The notes: generated by a model from the sequence alone, not told the origin. Positions 1 to 12,715 are shown, counted from the stretch's first letter. The stretch: DNA of 64,000 nt from Symbiodinium natans (GCA_905221605.1 CAJNDS010001879.1:674973-738972); one strand, 5' to 3'. A program made the numbers and translations.

Positions 1-1009
1 CCGAAGTCGAAGTCGACGGCTGATACCCATGTTTTTGCAACACGCGTAAAACAGTCACCTCCATTTCACGGTCTATACCACCAGTCGCGTCCCAGTTCCT
101 TTTTTCACCAGGCTTTGGCGATACAGAAACAGCACGTCCTTCAGCTTCAGCATTGCTAACCATATCCACATTGGGATTCATACCCACATTGGGGTCTTCT
201 GCAACCAAGGCTTCTTCCAGATGTTCTTCAGCGCCAGGCATCACCTCTTCCAGCACCGCCCTTTCACCCAGAGACTCAGCTGCGCCATTTCCAGCTCCAC
301 CATTCTGTCCACCGTCCGAGGAAGGTTGGAGCCATCGCTTGGGAGAAGGCATTGCTTCTTGATCCCAAAGATCTTAAGACAACACTCAACCGCAGGGAAC
401 CTAATTTGGGCTCATAACCTACGGGGGCAACCGAAAGGGAACAGGGAAAGAAACCAACCCTCAACAGTCGCCTATATGGATTTCCCAGATCGAACCAGAA
501 ACAAGAACACCCACCCCTAAGGGGACAGGATAAGGGAGAAGGGACGGGACTACTCCAACCCGTTAAACCCAACCCCAGGCGTACGTACTTTTTCAACAAA
601 AGCTGACGGCTCTTGGCCATCTTGAGCCATAAAGGATTTCCGGGTACGTTGACCCTTCCAACACCCAACACTAACTCCTTCCTACAATACCAGTTGCAGC
701 TCCGCACCCTAAACCCTAAGCTCTAAACCCCAAACACACCCGAAGTGAACCCAGAAGGTGCCATGCCTCCGATCACCGAAGAACCCGAATTCGTCGTCGA
801 CTCCCCGCCGCGGACTCGGAGAACTTTTCGGGCTCAAGCTGCTACATATATGTATATGGTCACTTTATTGGGGGGGGGGGGGGGGGGCGAGCATATAAAA
901 ATCTGGAATTCTGGATTTCTGGAATTTCCAACATAAGAAGACGACAGGAGAAGCACGGGTCTAGACAATGTGAACACAGATGTACGCACGCACGTCAAGT
1001 GTTTCGTCT
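1..1009. other. Non-coding stretch, no gene recognised
   Basis: Open frames here (the longest is 143 codons on the minus strand, 276-707) show no recognisable domain and are about the length expected by chance at this base composition. A short run of CCCTAAA-like heptamers sits at about 702-733. A run of 18 G lies at 870-887. Confidence 0.6.
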
Positions 1010-1690
1010 TTGGCTGGAGGTCCCTATTCATTTTATTAGGGTTCCTATTCATTTTAATCAGATTCCAAGTAATTTGAATAGGATTCTAAGCAAGTTTAAT
1101 AGCATTCTTATTCTTTATAATTTGACTAGGATGCCTAAGAATTTTAGTCAGCTTCACAACAAAGTTTGATAATATTCCTATTTAAATCCGCTTCTTATTC
1201 AGTTTAATTAGATTTCGTACAAGTATTAATTGGATTCCTTTTGCTTGGATTGATTCCTATGAATATCAATAGGGGGATTCCTCTGAATTTATGAGGACTC
1301 CAAGGAACTGCTAATCTTAAAAGAAACCCATAGAAATCTTTATGGGGTTCCTATTAAGTTAATTGCACTCCCATGAATTCAAGCAGCTTCCTATTCATCT
1401 CAATGGGCTTCCTATTACTTTTACAAATTTTATTCGGATCCCTATGAATTTCAATAGAGAATTCCTCTGAATTTATCAGGACTACAAGATATTTTAATAG
1501 GATCCATATTAAAGTTAATAAGCTTCTACATATTTAAATCAGGTTCCTATTAATCAGACATTCTTGTTAATGCTAAAAGATTCGTATTAATTTCAACAGG
1601 GCTCTCATTCATCTTAATGGGGTTCCTATTCATTTAAACAGGATTCCGATTAAATTTGATTGGAACCCAAGTAAAACTAAAAGGAAGGAA
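1010..1690. repeat. AT-rich degenerate minisatellite
   Basis: Variants of a phrase like AGGTTCCTATTCATTTTAAT recur roughly every 25-35 bases across this stretch, with drifting spacing and many substitutions. Base composition is clearly more AT-rich than both flanks. No open frame of note crosses it. It reads as an old, diverged tandem array rather than coding DNA. Confidence 0.6.
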
Positions 1691-1744
1691 TCTTATTGAA
1701 AACTAATCGCAATCCAGCAAATTGTTCGGGTCACTTCTGTTGGA

Positions 1745-1905
1745 GCACTCGCTCGAGCAATTGCAGAGTAGATCAAATTTTGTGAATTAAGCTTGTTCAA
1801 TTAACGAAGTTAATTCAACGAATCAAGTCAATTCCATTAGACAAACTCGCACTCGCTCGAACAATTGCGTTTTAATCTTTTTAGTTAACGAAGTTAATCA
1901 ACCTA
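1745..1905. repeat. Local AT-rich duplication
   Basis: GCACTCGCTCGAGCAATTGC at 1745-1764 recurs with one change at 1849-1868. Each copy is followed by a TTAACGAAGTTAAT motif (about 1801 and 1885). This is an imperfect tandem duplication with a period of about 84-104 bases. No function is apparent. Confidence 0.6.
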
Positions 1906-4900
1906 ACTCAACTAATTACATTACACAAATTAGTTAAATTGAGTAAAAATACTTACTGAATGAATAAAACCCTACCATGACCAAACTGGGAGGCCGATCT
2001 GTCGGACCTCAGGGGAGAGCATATGGAAACGTAGTTTTTTTTTTTTTTGGGGGGGGGGGTAGCATAAATAAATAAGTACAAAAACAAATAAATAAATATA
2101 TATATATATCTCTCTATTTCTGTATATAAACGAATAATCGAAGGGGTTGAGGGCTCAGGGTTTTGCATGTTTATTTTTGGGGGAGGGGGGCGTTGTGGGT
2201 TTTGACTCTGGGACTTGAGGGCTCGGGCTCGGGGCTGACATCCACAAGCGACATCCACAAGCCAGCCCAGGCTTCGTGGAAGATCTCGTCGTTTCGTGTT
2301 TTTCCTCCGTTGTAGTCTCAGGTGGACGCCGGAGAGCACAGCCAGCCCCCATGAGCTGAGAGCGCGGTGCGGCGGGGCCTAGGGTCTGACGCCTTAGGGC
2401 CTTCAATGCCATGAAATTGGCGATCGGACGTGTGCTAGGCCAGAAAGGTTCAGGTTTAGTTTAGGCTTTCGGGACTATGTCGTGCACCAACACGCCGTGC
2501 AGCACATACATTTGTCCTCAACAAGGGTTCACGCCCGACTGCCAGAACATCAGTTTTTTAGCCAGCTGTTGCCGGACATGCGCGCGCAAAGCGCTTTGGC
2601 ATGAACGTGTTGCCGCTTGAGATGGAAGAATGTACCAGACGGTTATATTCTCATGGCGAAGCAAAGCTGTGTGCCGAGCAGGTCCCGGCAGAATTCACCT
2701 TGCAATGCCAAGCTGTTCGGAGTGCGAGTCAGCCAAAAAAGGGAGGACAGCTCGACAAGCCCCAAAGTGGTACTTGGCGAAGTTTGGTGTCGGGGAAAGC
2801 TTCACTTTGATGCAGAGACCAGGGCACTACAGGGCATTTACATCCTTTGAAGTGTGAATCTACGTGAGAGTGCTTGAGGCTTGCGGAAAAGCATCATGTT
2901 AGTACGAGCTAGTAACGTGTACGCATTCACTCGCACAGAGTGGCACGGTGACATGGTTGTTGTCTTCTACATGCAAACACGGGTGCCACATCAACGTGTT
3001 TGATTTCAGTTTTATGCTGAATCATACTTGTTGAGACTTAGCGACTTAGCTCACCCATGCCCGCCTCATGTCCTGTACCTTGTACCTGAAGCCCTCTGAA
3101 CCAGTTCTGGACGCCATGGAATGTCGGGGATTTGTGGAAAGTCGAAGGGCCCCGGCCTGCCCTGAAAAGCCAACCTGGGAACTCTGAGCCCTGAGCTCCC
3201 GAAAGCTAGGAGAAGCAGTGCTTGGGCCCCTGAAAATCCCTGAACGCCCTCCCGCGCAGCGCGCAGCGCGAAGCGAAGCTCTGCCACTCTGCCTCCGCAG
3301 GTCGGCCACCTTTTTGAGACTCTGGCAGCCCGAGTCGCCGCTGAGATGGGTCGATAGGAGAGGCTGCCTTCCGAGGTCCCTTCAGTGGCCTTCCTCGGGC
3401 CTTCCTAGGGGGCCTTTAGGTATCCCGAGACCTCTACCCGAAGTTCTCGCTTCAGAATCCTTCATGAGATGGCGGGTAGCAGCCGGGAACAGGTTGCCAT
3501 GTGGCTTTGGCTTGAGTTCAGCTTCCCGTCCCAGAATTCACGGAGCCGGAACAGCCTGAACTCTACACTCTACTTCAAGCATCGCGCGCTCCCAGATGAG
3601 CACCTCTCTTCTCGAGTTTCGAGCTCCATGGCGAGCACGAGCCCATGGGCACTCGTGTTTTCCGCATCCGCCCGGGATGCCCTGGACTCGCTGGTCCTTC
3701 GTCCCTCGTGCCGAACAGAGAATCTGGAGTCCTTCGCAAGATCCTGTAGACCCCTGCAAGCCCTACACCCGAAACCCTGTAAACCGGAAACCGGATAATC
3801 CAGAACCCGGCGGTTTCATCAGCAACGCCCCCGAACAGAGCGGTCTAGGGCTGACAGGGGCGGCGCCAGACTTGCTGCTTTCGCACAGGGTCTCATCATG
3901 CAACACGTGCATTGATCTCGGGTGTTCAATGGCTCTCAGTTGTGGGGTATTGTCCTTGTAATGTTTCGAGCATCAACCCCCAAATTGGGTACAAGTTGAA
4001 GGACCTTGGGAGTAAGGGTAGGCAGATGTTTGAGGACACGCCAGGCGAGCTTCAGGCACCTTAAGAACAGCAAGTCTGCGAAAGCAGATCCGGCCGAACC
4101 GCGCTGAAGAGCAGCGCCCGGAGAGACGTGTCCATGGTTTGAAATCCAGTTCTGATGTAGGTCCGTAGAGATTGGTTCGACACAGATATCACAGCACTGC
4201 ACAGAGCTTACGAAGAGTTGAAGATTTGCCTGCTAACCTGTTGGCTCGGTGATTGTTTGGGATGCCGGTTACTTCGTGAAGAATGACTGTCACCGCCGTA
4301 CCACCTCAGTGTTAGGCTTGAGAGTTAGGGTACAGCACCCAAGCCCAGTTAGCACAAAACAGGCGCGCTGTCCGTTTCTGTCCTTGAGCCCATGCAAATG
4401 TAGCGTCGCCAGACGACCTCCGCAGGAATGAATCTAAAGCCTTCTGAGGGCATTGACAGGGGATGAATTTGCAAATGCCAGCCGGTAGCGCAGGCGCTGT
4501 GCATAGCTCATAGGTGTTCGTAGTCTAAGCAATCGCCTTCGCCTTCGATGTCAATTCTCCTCCCGATGCTAGCGATACCCTGGAGCATAGGCATAGCTAG
4601 TTTCAGATGGGTTTTGAGGTGCTTGGACCCAACTAAAGGAGCCGAACTGTGAGCAGACACGGCATCTCTCGAAGACCCGGGAGTCCCTTCCTGCACCTCA
4701 CCTAAGCCCGCAGCCTTACTCCGACTTATCCCTCACATCAGCCCAGCAGAAGCCTCAAGCCCCTGCCCGGCCTTACTTGCACCACCCTGCGCGCTCCTTT
4801 CCCAGTCTTTGCTGGAGTAGTTCTGGGATCCAAGTGGGATGGGCGACGGGAGCGTGAGGAGGCCTCGTGTCGGTCTGGGCAGGTCCAACTTTAGGGCCTG

Positions 4901-6768
4901 AAGATTTCGGATTGCAAGCTCGGATTGTCAGATGTTCAAGGAAGGCAGGAATGTTAGATTTGTCGCTTTAAGGGTGCTCTGGCGACGCTCCTTGTTGTCA
5001 TCTGTGGGCTATGAGGACGTGCGGTGTCTGACTCGAATCCCAAGTTCCGACGGACGCTCCAGCGCCAACAGTTCCGCAGCCTCGGAATTCTCATGCTCCG
5101 CCTTCCCTGCAACCTTGAAGCCCGAGGAATCCGATCCTCTACCCGAAAACAGAAAACTTGAAGCTTCTCTCATTTCTCTCTCACCAGCGAGGCGGGGCCG
5201 CTGAGGACCGGCGTCCCACAGGGCCAGCTCCTCAGTATTCCTCAGTCCCCAAACTCGTCTGCAATCTCATCTTAACAGCGTCAGAGGTGAGGGTTTAGGT
5301 GGTTCTTGCAAAACATGTCTACAATTCAGCATGCCGGCACTGCCGGCTGGAAATATCTCATCTCCAGACTATATCGAATCATGCTCCCAAATTTTCGCGA
5401 AAGCCACCTCTGCGCAATCCCACACAACGCCTGTCGGCTGACACCTGCCAGACTGAGAGGTTACCACGACAACTATTTCATACTTCCGACAAGCTTCTTA
5501 CCTACAGCGACAAGATGTCTTAGGGTTCATGTGACAAGGTCTTCGGTAGCCGGTTTGGCTCTGTCCCTGCCAGACTGAGAGCCTACCACGACAATTCCGA
5601 CCAGACCCAAAACCCTTAACCCTAAACCCTGGTCATAGTCTCATGTGCAAGGCTTTTCACGAGAGGTCTTGGGAATCAGGGTTTGGGATTGCGCTGGCAG
5701 GTCATGCAGACTGTGGCAGCCCTCCCCACTGGCAATGTGGGGTCCTTGACGGCGTGCAGAGACTCTGGGGAAAGATTGGAAATCAGTTCGTAGAGGGCTG
5801 AGGTGTTTCGACAGCATATGTTGATAAATGCAAGAGAAAAAGCTTGCCTGACAAATGCAAGAGAAACAGCTTGCCAAATGCCGTATTGCAGATTAGACAT
5901 CGTGGTTTAAGCCTGAAGAATGCTAAACGTCTCCTGGTCCCAAAGTACTCGCAGAGGTGAAGGTAACCAGTATTCCATTCTCCATTGGAAGTCCACATCT
6001 GACATGCGACTTCAGGGCTTCTGCTTCTGCTCATGTGTACCTCCCCAGAAGCCCCCACCTGAATTGCTGGAGGCGCCGCCGGGCTTCGCGGTCCCCCCGA
6101 GACTTGCTCGACATGAGACTTTTCCTGTGTGGGGTGCGTGAGATTCCCGTGCTGAGCTTGCGGAAGTAGGTGCCTTCCTGTGCCCGTCACGGTACGTCAC
6201 CTTGTGTACAGACCCTATACAATCCTAGGCACGAAGGCCAGTGCACTCCCCTGCTTTTGCAGCCTCAAGGATGCTCAGGATCCCAGATTCCGTCCAGAAA
6301 GGCTGGAACAGCAACACAAACATAACCTTATTCCCGGAATGAGTTAAACAGAGTGCGGCTTCCACCAAGAACCACCAAGGCCTTACACCCGATGCTTGCC
6401 ATCATGCCCAGGATAGCCCCTACCATGCCTGGTGCACCAATGCTGGTGGCGTGTCCCAGAAAACTTGAGAATTCATGGGATGTGCAACGGCTAAGGTTTT
6501 GGGTGCTCATTGGGTGCTGGGTTCTGCGGGGGTTCTGCTGTTGGTTGCTGGACATCCCACCTCAAGGGCTCAACCCTTTAAGCCTCAGCTACGATGACCG
6601 CAGCTCCTGATGTAGGATGGTTTGACGTAATGTTGGCCCCCACAAACTCGCATGTTCGATCGAACCAGTAGCTGTGGATTCCGGGTCTTAGGAGGGCATC
6701 CTGCTGGGCTGTGGCTTACAAATGTCTGCATCTTTGGATACGCGCTTAGTTTTTTTTTTTTTTTCTTT

Positions 6769-6809
<41 letters not shown>

Positions 6810-8614
6810 GTATGCGTGTATTATCGGGATATGTCGTTGCCACGCAAGGGACCCGGGGACGGTTCTGCGAATGCAAAGTCAAAAGTGTATGTGTGTATGT
6901 CACTCTTTGCACGTGTGGACTCGCCGGGGGGGAGCAGCGTGGAACCCCCGATTCATAAACCCAAGCCAGTGATACCAGGGAATACTCTAGCCCTGCAGCT
7001 AAGGTACCCCACCACCCCTGGTGGTGATGGTGGCAGTGTACCTGGCCCCCAAAACCACCCAAAACTCCCAAAAACGGTCAAGCTCCAAAAGCTTCCTTTT
7101 TTCAGCTCCTGTGGAACACATTGCCTCTCAGATAACTGAGGTGCCGGTGCCTGGAATGACGCCCGGGCTGCCGCTAGCCAGTCATGGATTCGTTTGCTTG
7201 GTGGGTGGCTGTATTGTAGCGCTTGCTGCTGTTGGGACTCAGGTTTTCAAGCACTTCAGTGTGAGCTCTCTTAAGACTTAAGAGGACCCCTTCGGAACCC
7301 CTTCGAATCGTGTAGGGTTTAGGGCTGTTGATAGCTACATCCTGCTTCCCTTTTACCTCTCCCAGATTCGCCCAGGCCCCCTCCGCCAGCCGGGCTCATG
7401 AAGCTTGGCTTGAGAATTGCTCGTGTTTGGTTTGCGATGCAAAGCAGACCCACAAAAACACGAAGGCCTTTCCCTCAAAGACACAGCCCAGTGGATGCTG
7501 TTGACCGGCATGCTGCCTGCACCTGCAGAAAGCTTGTCGATCCGTTGCAGCACAAGGCATGCTTTGAAGTTTGATGAAGCGTTACAGGATGTTACAGGTG
7601 ACTGACGTATCGGTGGTGTTTGACCAACAGAGAGACATGAGAGTTTTTCCGATGCATGACATGGCATGAGCGTTTGGTTTTGCCCAAAGTTCCTAGAGCA
7701 TGTTTGGGTTGACTGCGACACATGTCTTGTCTTGTTGGCATGGCCTGATCCAGCAGAGTCTGTGCACCTTGAGCAGCAGAGAAGAATGCTGTGAATCTAC
7801 AGCTGCTCAGGACCTTACCGGGCATGCCTGGTGGCATGTTGTGCCCTGGCTTGGATTGTGATGATGGCTCCTCTCAGCAGGCCTCGCAAGGTAGCAGTAC
7901 CGTAGAAATTGAGGCACAGATGTCGGGCATGTTCTTTTAGGTATCTGGTTCGATCATTCCAAAGCCAAGGACGGCCTTGCCTGGGCCCCCCATGGCTAGC
8001 GGGGCTACTGTGCCACTTGGATTTACGCTACGGGCTTCTCTGACCCACTAGAGTCGGGACGAAGTTGAAGAGTGTTTTGCCACAGGTAGCAGCTTAGCGC
8101 TTTGCGGTTGGGCTGTCGACCCTTTTCAGGTCCATAGCCATTGACAGCCTTCCCTTCAGATACCAACTCTCTGAGGCAGGATGTTCATGTTGGTGGTGCG
8201 TTTTGTTTTGTTTGCTCATGCGGAGATTCCTGCAGTACATCGACATGTTTTGTCATCCCTGGCGTTAGAAGTCAGTCGGCAGTGCAGTGCATTCCTTGCC
8301 CGCATGTGGCAGGCGGACCTCAGAGAGATGTTTCAGAGATGGGGGGCGATACAGTCCGTTCAGGCATCGGACCGGATCCTCCGATGCCAGCTACCTCACG
8401 CCCTGACCGTTATTCAAGTTCTCTACACCCTTTAAGGCTGTAGGCTAGATGTTTTGCAGCGGTCTTCTTCTACTCTCCAGATTCCTGAACCCTCAGCATC
8501 AGCAGTGTAGGTCATGCGCGACGGAGTTCGGGAAGTTGGCGCTGTCCAGTTCGTTGACCAGGCCCGGCACGCATTGTCTTGTCGTGCCTTGATTCGTGAA
8601 TCAAATGTAGCGTT
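1906..8614. other. Long non-coding stretch with simple repeats
   Basis: No gene is recognised. It holds a T14-G11 homopolymer junction at 2035-2059, a TA run near 2095-2110, a short CCCTAAA-like run at about 5609-5629 and a CT microsatellite at 6771-6809. A small direct repeat lies around 5447 and 5569 (CTGCCAGACTGAGAG followed by a TACCACGACAA motif). All open frames are under 140 codons and have no recognisable domain. The composition is mixed and there is no sign of codon periodicity that I can see. Confidence 0.5.
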
Positions 8615-8945
8615 TTGAGTACGGATATAAATACTCAAGTATCAGTACAAGTTTAAGAATACAAGTATAAGCAGAAGCAATAGGCAGGTGCAAGTGTATA
8701 AGTACCTAACAAGTATGTAAGAAGTAGACACGAAGCATCTACGAAGAAGTATGTTGGAGTATATAATGTATGCAAGAAGTGCAAAATAAGTATGTATTAA
8801 GCGCAAGTACTTGTTAAGGTATCGTGTAAGTGGAGTAGGTGTATACTCAACATGTACGCAAAAAGGCAGACTGTACGCATCGCATATTATAAGAATCATA
8901 CTGAAATTGGAGTATACGTATATGCCAAGTGTATTGTATGCCTAT
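8615..8945. repeat. AAGTAT-rich degenerate simple repeat
   Basis: Hexamer variants AAGTAT, AAGTAC and AAGTGT recur many times, giving an AT-rich low-complexity patch between GC-richer flanks. The period is irregular. No gene is supported. Confidence 0.5.
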
Positions 8946-11046
8946 GTATGTTCTCAATGCATTAAAAAGCAAACATATACAGGATCTGAGATGTGTTTTC
9001 AGGTGTGTGGCGCTTCCAGATTGTTGTGTGGCCCTTCCAGAGGTTTTGTTGTATCATTTTGCAAATTATCGACGTGCCCCGCGCGAAGACAGCATCATGT
9101 CGGAAGGCCGTACAATGTGCTAGTCGGGGCGAGCTCAAGCAAAGTCATTTGTGCGGCCCTTCTGCCCCACACTTTGAAGTTCCAACATCCTGAATTCAAC
9201 GCCCCTGGTTGCCCGTCACCCCTGCGAAGCCTGAGTGATGAAGTGAAGTACAAAACGGGAGATGCGGGTGGAAGGTGGATGCACAAGATGCGCAGAAACA
9301 GCTGTCAGGCGGACTGAATCAAGTTTGTGGATTGAAGGGCTTTCAGCCGCTCGATGAAGAACTCAAGAGGGTTGAGGGTTTAGGGTTTAGGGGCTAGGGT
9401 TTAGGGCAGCCGAGTGTCTTATGCCGAGATCACATGATATCTGACAGCATGACGGAACCATGAGATACACGATGTCATGGTCTGGCAATAGGTCTTTCGC
9501 CGTCCACGTTATCCTAAGCCACGAACTCTGATTCCTTCAGGCTTGCATGCCTGCCGTCTCAGGATTGGAACTGAGGTTCAGGGGCACCATTGATGATTCT
9601 TCTCGAAAGAAGCGGGAACATGTGGTACTGTTCAGGTGCTTGGGACTTACAAGCACAGACCGTTCATCTCCAAAGACAAGAGCTTATTCTGAGCAGTCAT
9701 AGAAAACCTGGCTGGAACCCTTCACGTGAGCCAAGCATCAAGAGAAGCTGCTGAGCGCGCCCTGCAACGCAGCCTCAACCTGAGGTTTCAGGGGTCGAAG
9801 CTTTCTGACACCAAGTTGAGTTTTGGGCATCCTCTGCTTGAGACATCATAGAGCTCAGCATGGGGGGTTTGCGGCCGTGGCTCGGGAGGTCAGTCCGTTA
9901 GCCTTGATGGTGTGACGGGCACCCTGGCGGTGGCTGCTCCCACGGCACTTGCAAGGGTGCGTTGGGGCAGGTCTCCAATGTTTCTGTAGTTCCAGGAGGG
10001 CGTTGGGATGAGGGCATTGTGGAGACTCTGTTGACGCTTGGTAGCTTCAAAGCTCGAGGGCTTCGGATTCATAGGGCAGGGCTGAAATGAACTGATACAG
10101 AAAAAGTGTGCGCCCCAAGATTGCAATACCGTTTATGTGCCAAGAGGTACGAAGAACTGTTTTTCTAATGACTGGGCTCTTGAGGAATGTTGAATGGTCT
10201 TGTGACTTGTGGTTCGCTCTTAATGATTGTATTAATGGGGCGCATGATTATTTGTATTTCTTACGGGCTAGTGAGCCAAAGATCCCATGATCATAGTTGG
10301 GGCTTTTGGTAACGGCCGAGTTTATAGTTTTCAACAACATGCGTGGTTCATCAAGTTCATTCCTTGCATCTTCAACCCGAAACCCTAAATGATGGCCTGA
10401 CGTCCAGTTCTGACCTCCCAAACCCTAAACCCTAGACCCTAGACCCTAAACCCAGTGGGGTGCGTAGCTCTCGGCTTTTTCATGTTGGCGTCGGACGGCG
10501 CCGAAAGTCATCGAAACCCTAAGCAAAGGTCATGGGTGCTCCCTACCAGCTACTGGCGCCGTCGGCCCAGCACCAGTTTTAACATTGTTATTCCTGCAGC
10601 GGAAGGCAAGCAACACGACAATGAAGACTGCTTCGACTACCAGGATTCCACGCGACCTTTATGACTCAAACTCGAAGTCTGCGTTTACGTGCTTGTAAGT
10701 TACTGACTTAAGTCCAAGATGCACCTCTTTCTCTGTGTGTGTTCTCCCAGATCCTTAAGCTCTCAGCTTTAGGCCGAGACCTGGTGCTCCAGGCCTGTGG
10801 CAGGGAGGGGCCTAAAGTGGGTCTGGGTCTGGGTGAGCGGCTCAGGGTTCATCCGGCTGGGCGATGGAGATTTTTGACACAGGCACGCGCACGCCGCCAA
10901 ACCAAGTAAGCCAGTTCCATGCCGCCGACCTGTGCAGGCACAGCTGGACCAGTCACCGTGTAACGGCCCCAGCCTCTCACAGAACTGATCTCTCCCTCTT
11001 GCTTGTGCCTCATCTCCTCCAGTGGTCACTTCCTCACGTCAACCTA
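8946..11046. other. Non-coding stretch with short telomere-like runs
   Basis: No gene is recognised. Short telomere-like heptamer runs occur at about 9369-9407 (TTTAGGG direction) and 10419-10454 (CCCTAAA direction, including CCCTAGA variants). Confidence 0.5.
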
Positions 11047-11178
11047 GAAACCCTAAAAGCCCCAAAGAACCCTAAAAACCCTAAAAGCCCTAAACGCGCA
11101 AAAACACCCTAAGAACCCCAAACGCCCGAAAACCCTAAACCCCAAACCCCAAAAACCTTAAACCCCAAACCCTCAGTC
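11047..11178. repeat. Interstitial CCCTAAA array
   Basis: A degenerate array of CCCTAAA with CCCCAAA, CCCTAAAA and CCCTAAAAGC variants. It lies about 75 bases before an array running in the opposite sense, so the two arrays point away from each other on the plus strand (CCCTAAA then TTTAGGG). This is the opposite of a telomere-telomere fusion. Confidence 0.85.
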
Positions 11179-11252
11179 TGTTCCGTGTTCCTTGGTGGCC
11201 CAGGCCTCCGAACATAGGGCCAGGCCAGGAGCTGAACATGGATGACCGATGA

Positions 11253-11494
11253 AGGGTTGGGGTTTAGGGTTTAGGGTTTAGGGTTTAGGGTTTAGGGTTC
11301 AGGGTTTAGGGTTTAGGGTTTAGGGTTTAGGGTTCAGGGTTCAGGGTTCAGGGTTTAGGGTTTAGGGTAAAGGGTAAAGGGTATAGGTAATAGAGTTTAG
11401 GGCAATAAGGTTTAGGGCCAGTTTAGGGCAAATGGGTTTAGAGTTTTGAGTTTAGGGTAAATAGGGTTTAGGGGAAATAATAGGGTCTAGGGTA
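11253..11494. repeat. Interstitial TTTAGGG array
   Basis: About 240 bases of TTTAGGG heptamers. They are nearly perfect in the first half and degrade to variants such as TTCAGGG, TAAAGGG and TTTAGGGCAAA. The array ends at the insertion point of the LTR element that starts at 11500. It is the longest telomere-like array in the window. Confidence 0.9.
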
Positions 11495-11499
11495 GGATT

Positions 11500-11795
11500 T
11501 GTGGATCTCCACGTCTACGGTAAGAGGCAGTGGAGTATTGCGCGGTTGACCCTTCTTTCGGGTCGAATGATTCTGCTCTCTTGCTGGTGTGAGGGCTCAA
11601 GGCCACAGATGTGGCAATAGAGCCGCAGAGCCCTAGGCACCCGAAGCCAATGAAGCGCACCTGGAGACAAAAGATGGCTTCTGACATGAGTCGCTGGCAA
11701 TTCCGAAAGCTCATACGATACCAGCGTCAGCAGTTGCATCGGTCTCAGTGTTATGAGGCAAAGGTCGGTTTGCATGACCAACTTCAAGTTATACA
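11500..11795. repeat. Left LTR
   Basis: A 296-bp LTR beginning TGTGGATC and ending TTATACA. It matches the right copy at a constant offset of 1216 bases. The internal reading frame begins inside it, and no obvious TATA box was seen. Confidence 0.9.
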
Positions 11796-12666
11796 GGTTA
11801 AGAGCCTTGAGATTCCACCGATTGAGTTTGCGCGGGCAAGTGGTTTTATGGGTGGTGCCAGTGGTGCGGTTGAAGGTTCTATTCACGGCGGCGGGCAGAG
11901 TCATCTTGCAGCTGAGCAACATGAGTGTAATTGGGAGGAGTATTTCGACACACTGCATGTGGACCGAGCAACTCAAACTACGCCGAGGCCGGCAGCTACC
12001 ACTACATCCACGCAGGTTCAGATTGATGATGCCCTACACCTAGGCGGCCCTTCAACAGTCCTTGGTGGGGCATGCTGGTCCGGCAGCTGGGAACCTCTGA
12101 CGCAGCAGGTACGCCCGATAGGGCGTTGTGTCCGGGTGAGCTGTGGCGTGGACAAGGCTGGTTGGCCCACTTTAGGCGAACCTGGTGTTGTCATAGGTGC
12201 CAGAGGGGCGGCTTGCAGAGTGATGCTGGACAGATGCGCTCCCGAATCAGCTGTTTGGCCAAAGAGTATATTCCAGGCATGGATCCCGAAGCCAGACATT
12301 TTTTGGGGCCCCTTGGTTACTCGAATGCTGTTTTCTGCTGAAACCGTTTCCACTGCTACCCAGTCTGAGCCAGCGTATGAACACCATGGAAACGCGATGG
12401 TTCAGACACCAACAGGCTGGGAGCAGGGGGGCTGCGAGACTACTTCAACACATCGTGTGACCAGGGAGGATGAGATCATTAACCAGTACCACTGTGGTGC
12501 ACTCTACACCGAGCGCTGGATAACGGCGCTCGAACGCAGGCTCGATGGCGACGTACCAGAAGTCAAAGGCATCAGAGAAGAATTCGAGGAATGGGATGCC
12601 CGGATGTGTATATTCAGGCCCGTGGACCAACGTGACGTCAGCATACAGGCTACAAGCAGGTTGTGA
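11650..12666 (+). CDS. Internal ORF of the mini LTR element, unknown protein
   Basis: A frame of 338 codons from the first ATG (11650). The frame is open from at least 11611, but that codon is GTG. It starts inside the left LTR and fills most of the internal region. The N-terminal part is rich in Arg, Lys and Gln; the middle is Gly-rich; the C-terminal 80 residues are acidic with Trp and Glu-rich helical character. I see no CCHC zinc knuckle, no protease DSG/DTG and no integrase HHCC motif. It may be a gag remnant or a captured host sequence. A short neighbouring frame (GYKQVVMEIRN..., about 12648-12838) runs into the right LTR and could be a further exon. That it is translated is inference from its length, which exceeds chance expectation. 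Confidence 0.4.
   Translation: MKRTWRQKMASDMSRWQFRKLIRYQRQQLHRSQCYEAKVGLHDQLQVIQVKSLEIPPIEFARASGFMGGASGAVEGSIHGGGQSHLAAEQHECNWEEYFDTLHVDRATQTTPRPAATTTSTQVQIDDALHLGGPSTVLGGACWSGSWEPLTQQVRPIGRCVRVSCGVDKAGWPTLGEPGVVIGARGAACRVMLDRCAPESAVWPKSIFQAWIPKPDIFWGPLVTRMLFSAETVSTATQSEPAYEHHGNAMVQTPTGWEQGGCETTSTHRVTREDEIINQYHCGALYTERWITALERRLDGDVPEVKGIREEFEEWDARMCIFRPVDQRDVSIQATSRL
11796..11809 (+). other. Primer-binding site, tRNA-Lys half-molecule type
   Basis: GGTTAAGAGCCTTG directly follows the CA end of the left LTR. As I remember plant-type tRNA-Lys(CUU), this is the reverse complement of its anticodon stem and loop, not of its 3' end. Priming from an internal tRNA cut is established for copia and Ty5-type elements (initiator-Met half molecule). 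Use of a Lys anticodon arm here is my inference. Confidence 0.6.
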
Positions 12667-12704
12667 TGGAGATCCGAAATCGTTGCTCACATCCCCATGC
12701 TCGC

Positions 12705-12715
12705 AAAGCGGGGGG
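12705..12715 (+). other. Polypurine tract of the LTR element
   Basis: AAAGCGGGGGG abuts the right LTR, the expected position for plus-strand priming. One C interrupts the purine run. Confidence 0.65.

Noticed and set aside
817-838. Possible dinoflagellate spliced-leader relic ending in TTTTCGGGCTCAAG
   Set aside because: It shares only the GGCTCAAG-like end with the leader; the 5' part does not match. Similar GGCTCAAG octamers occur elsewhere (about 11595, 46433, 50603), as expected by chance.
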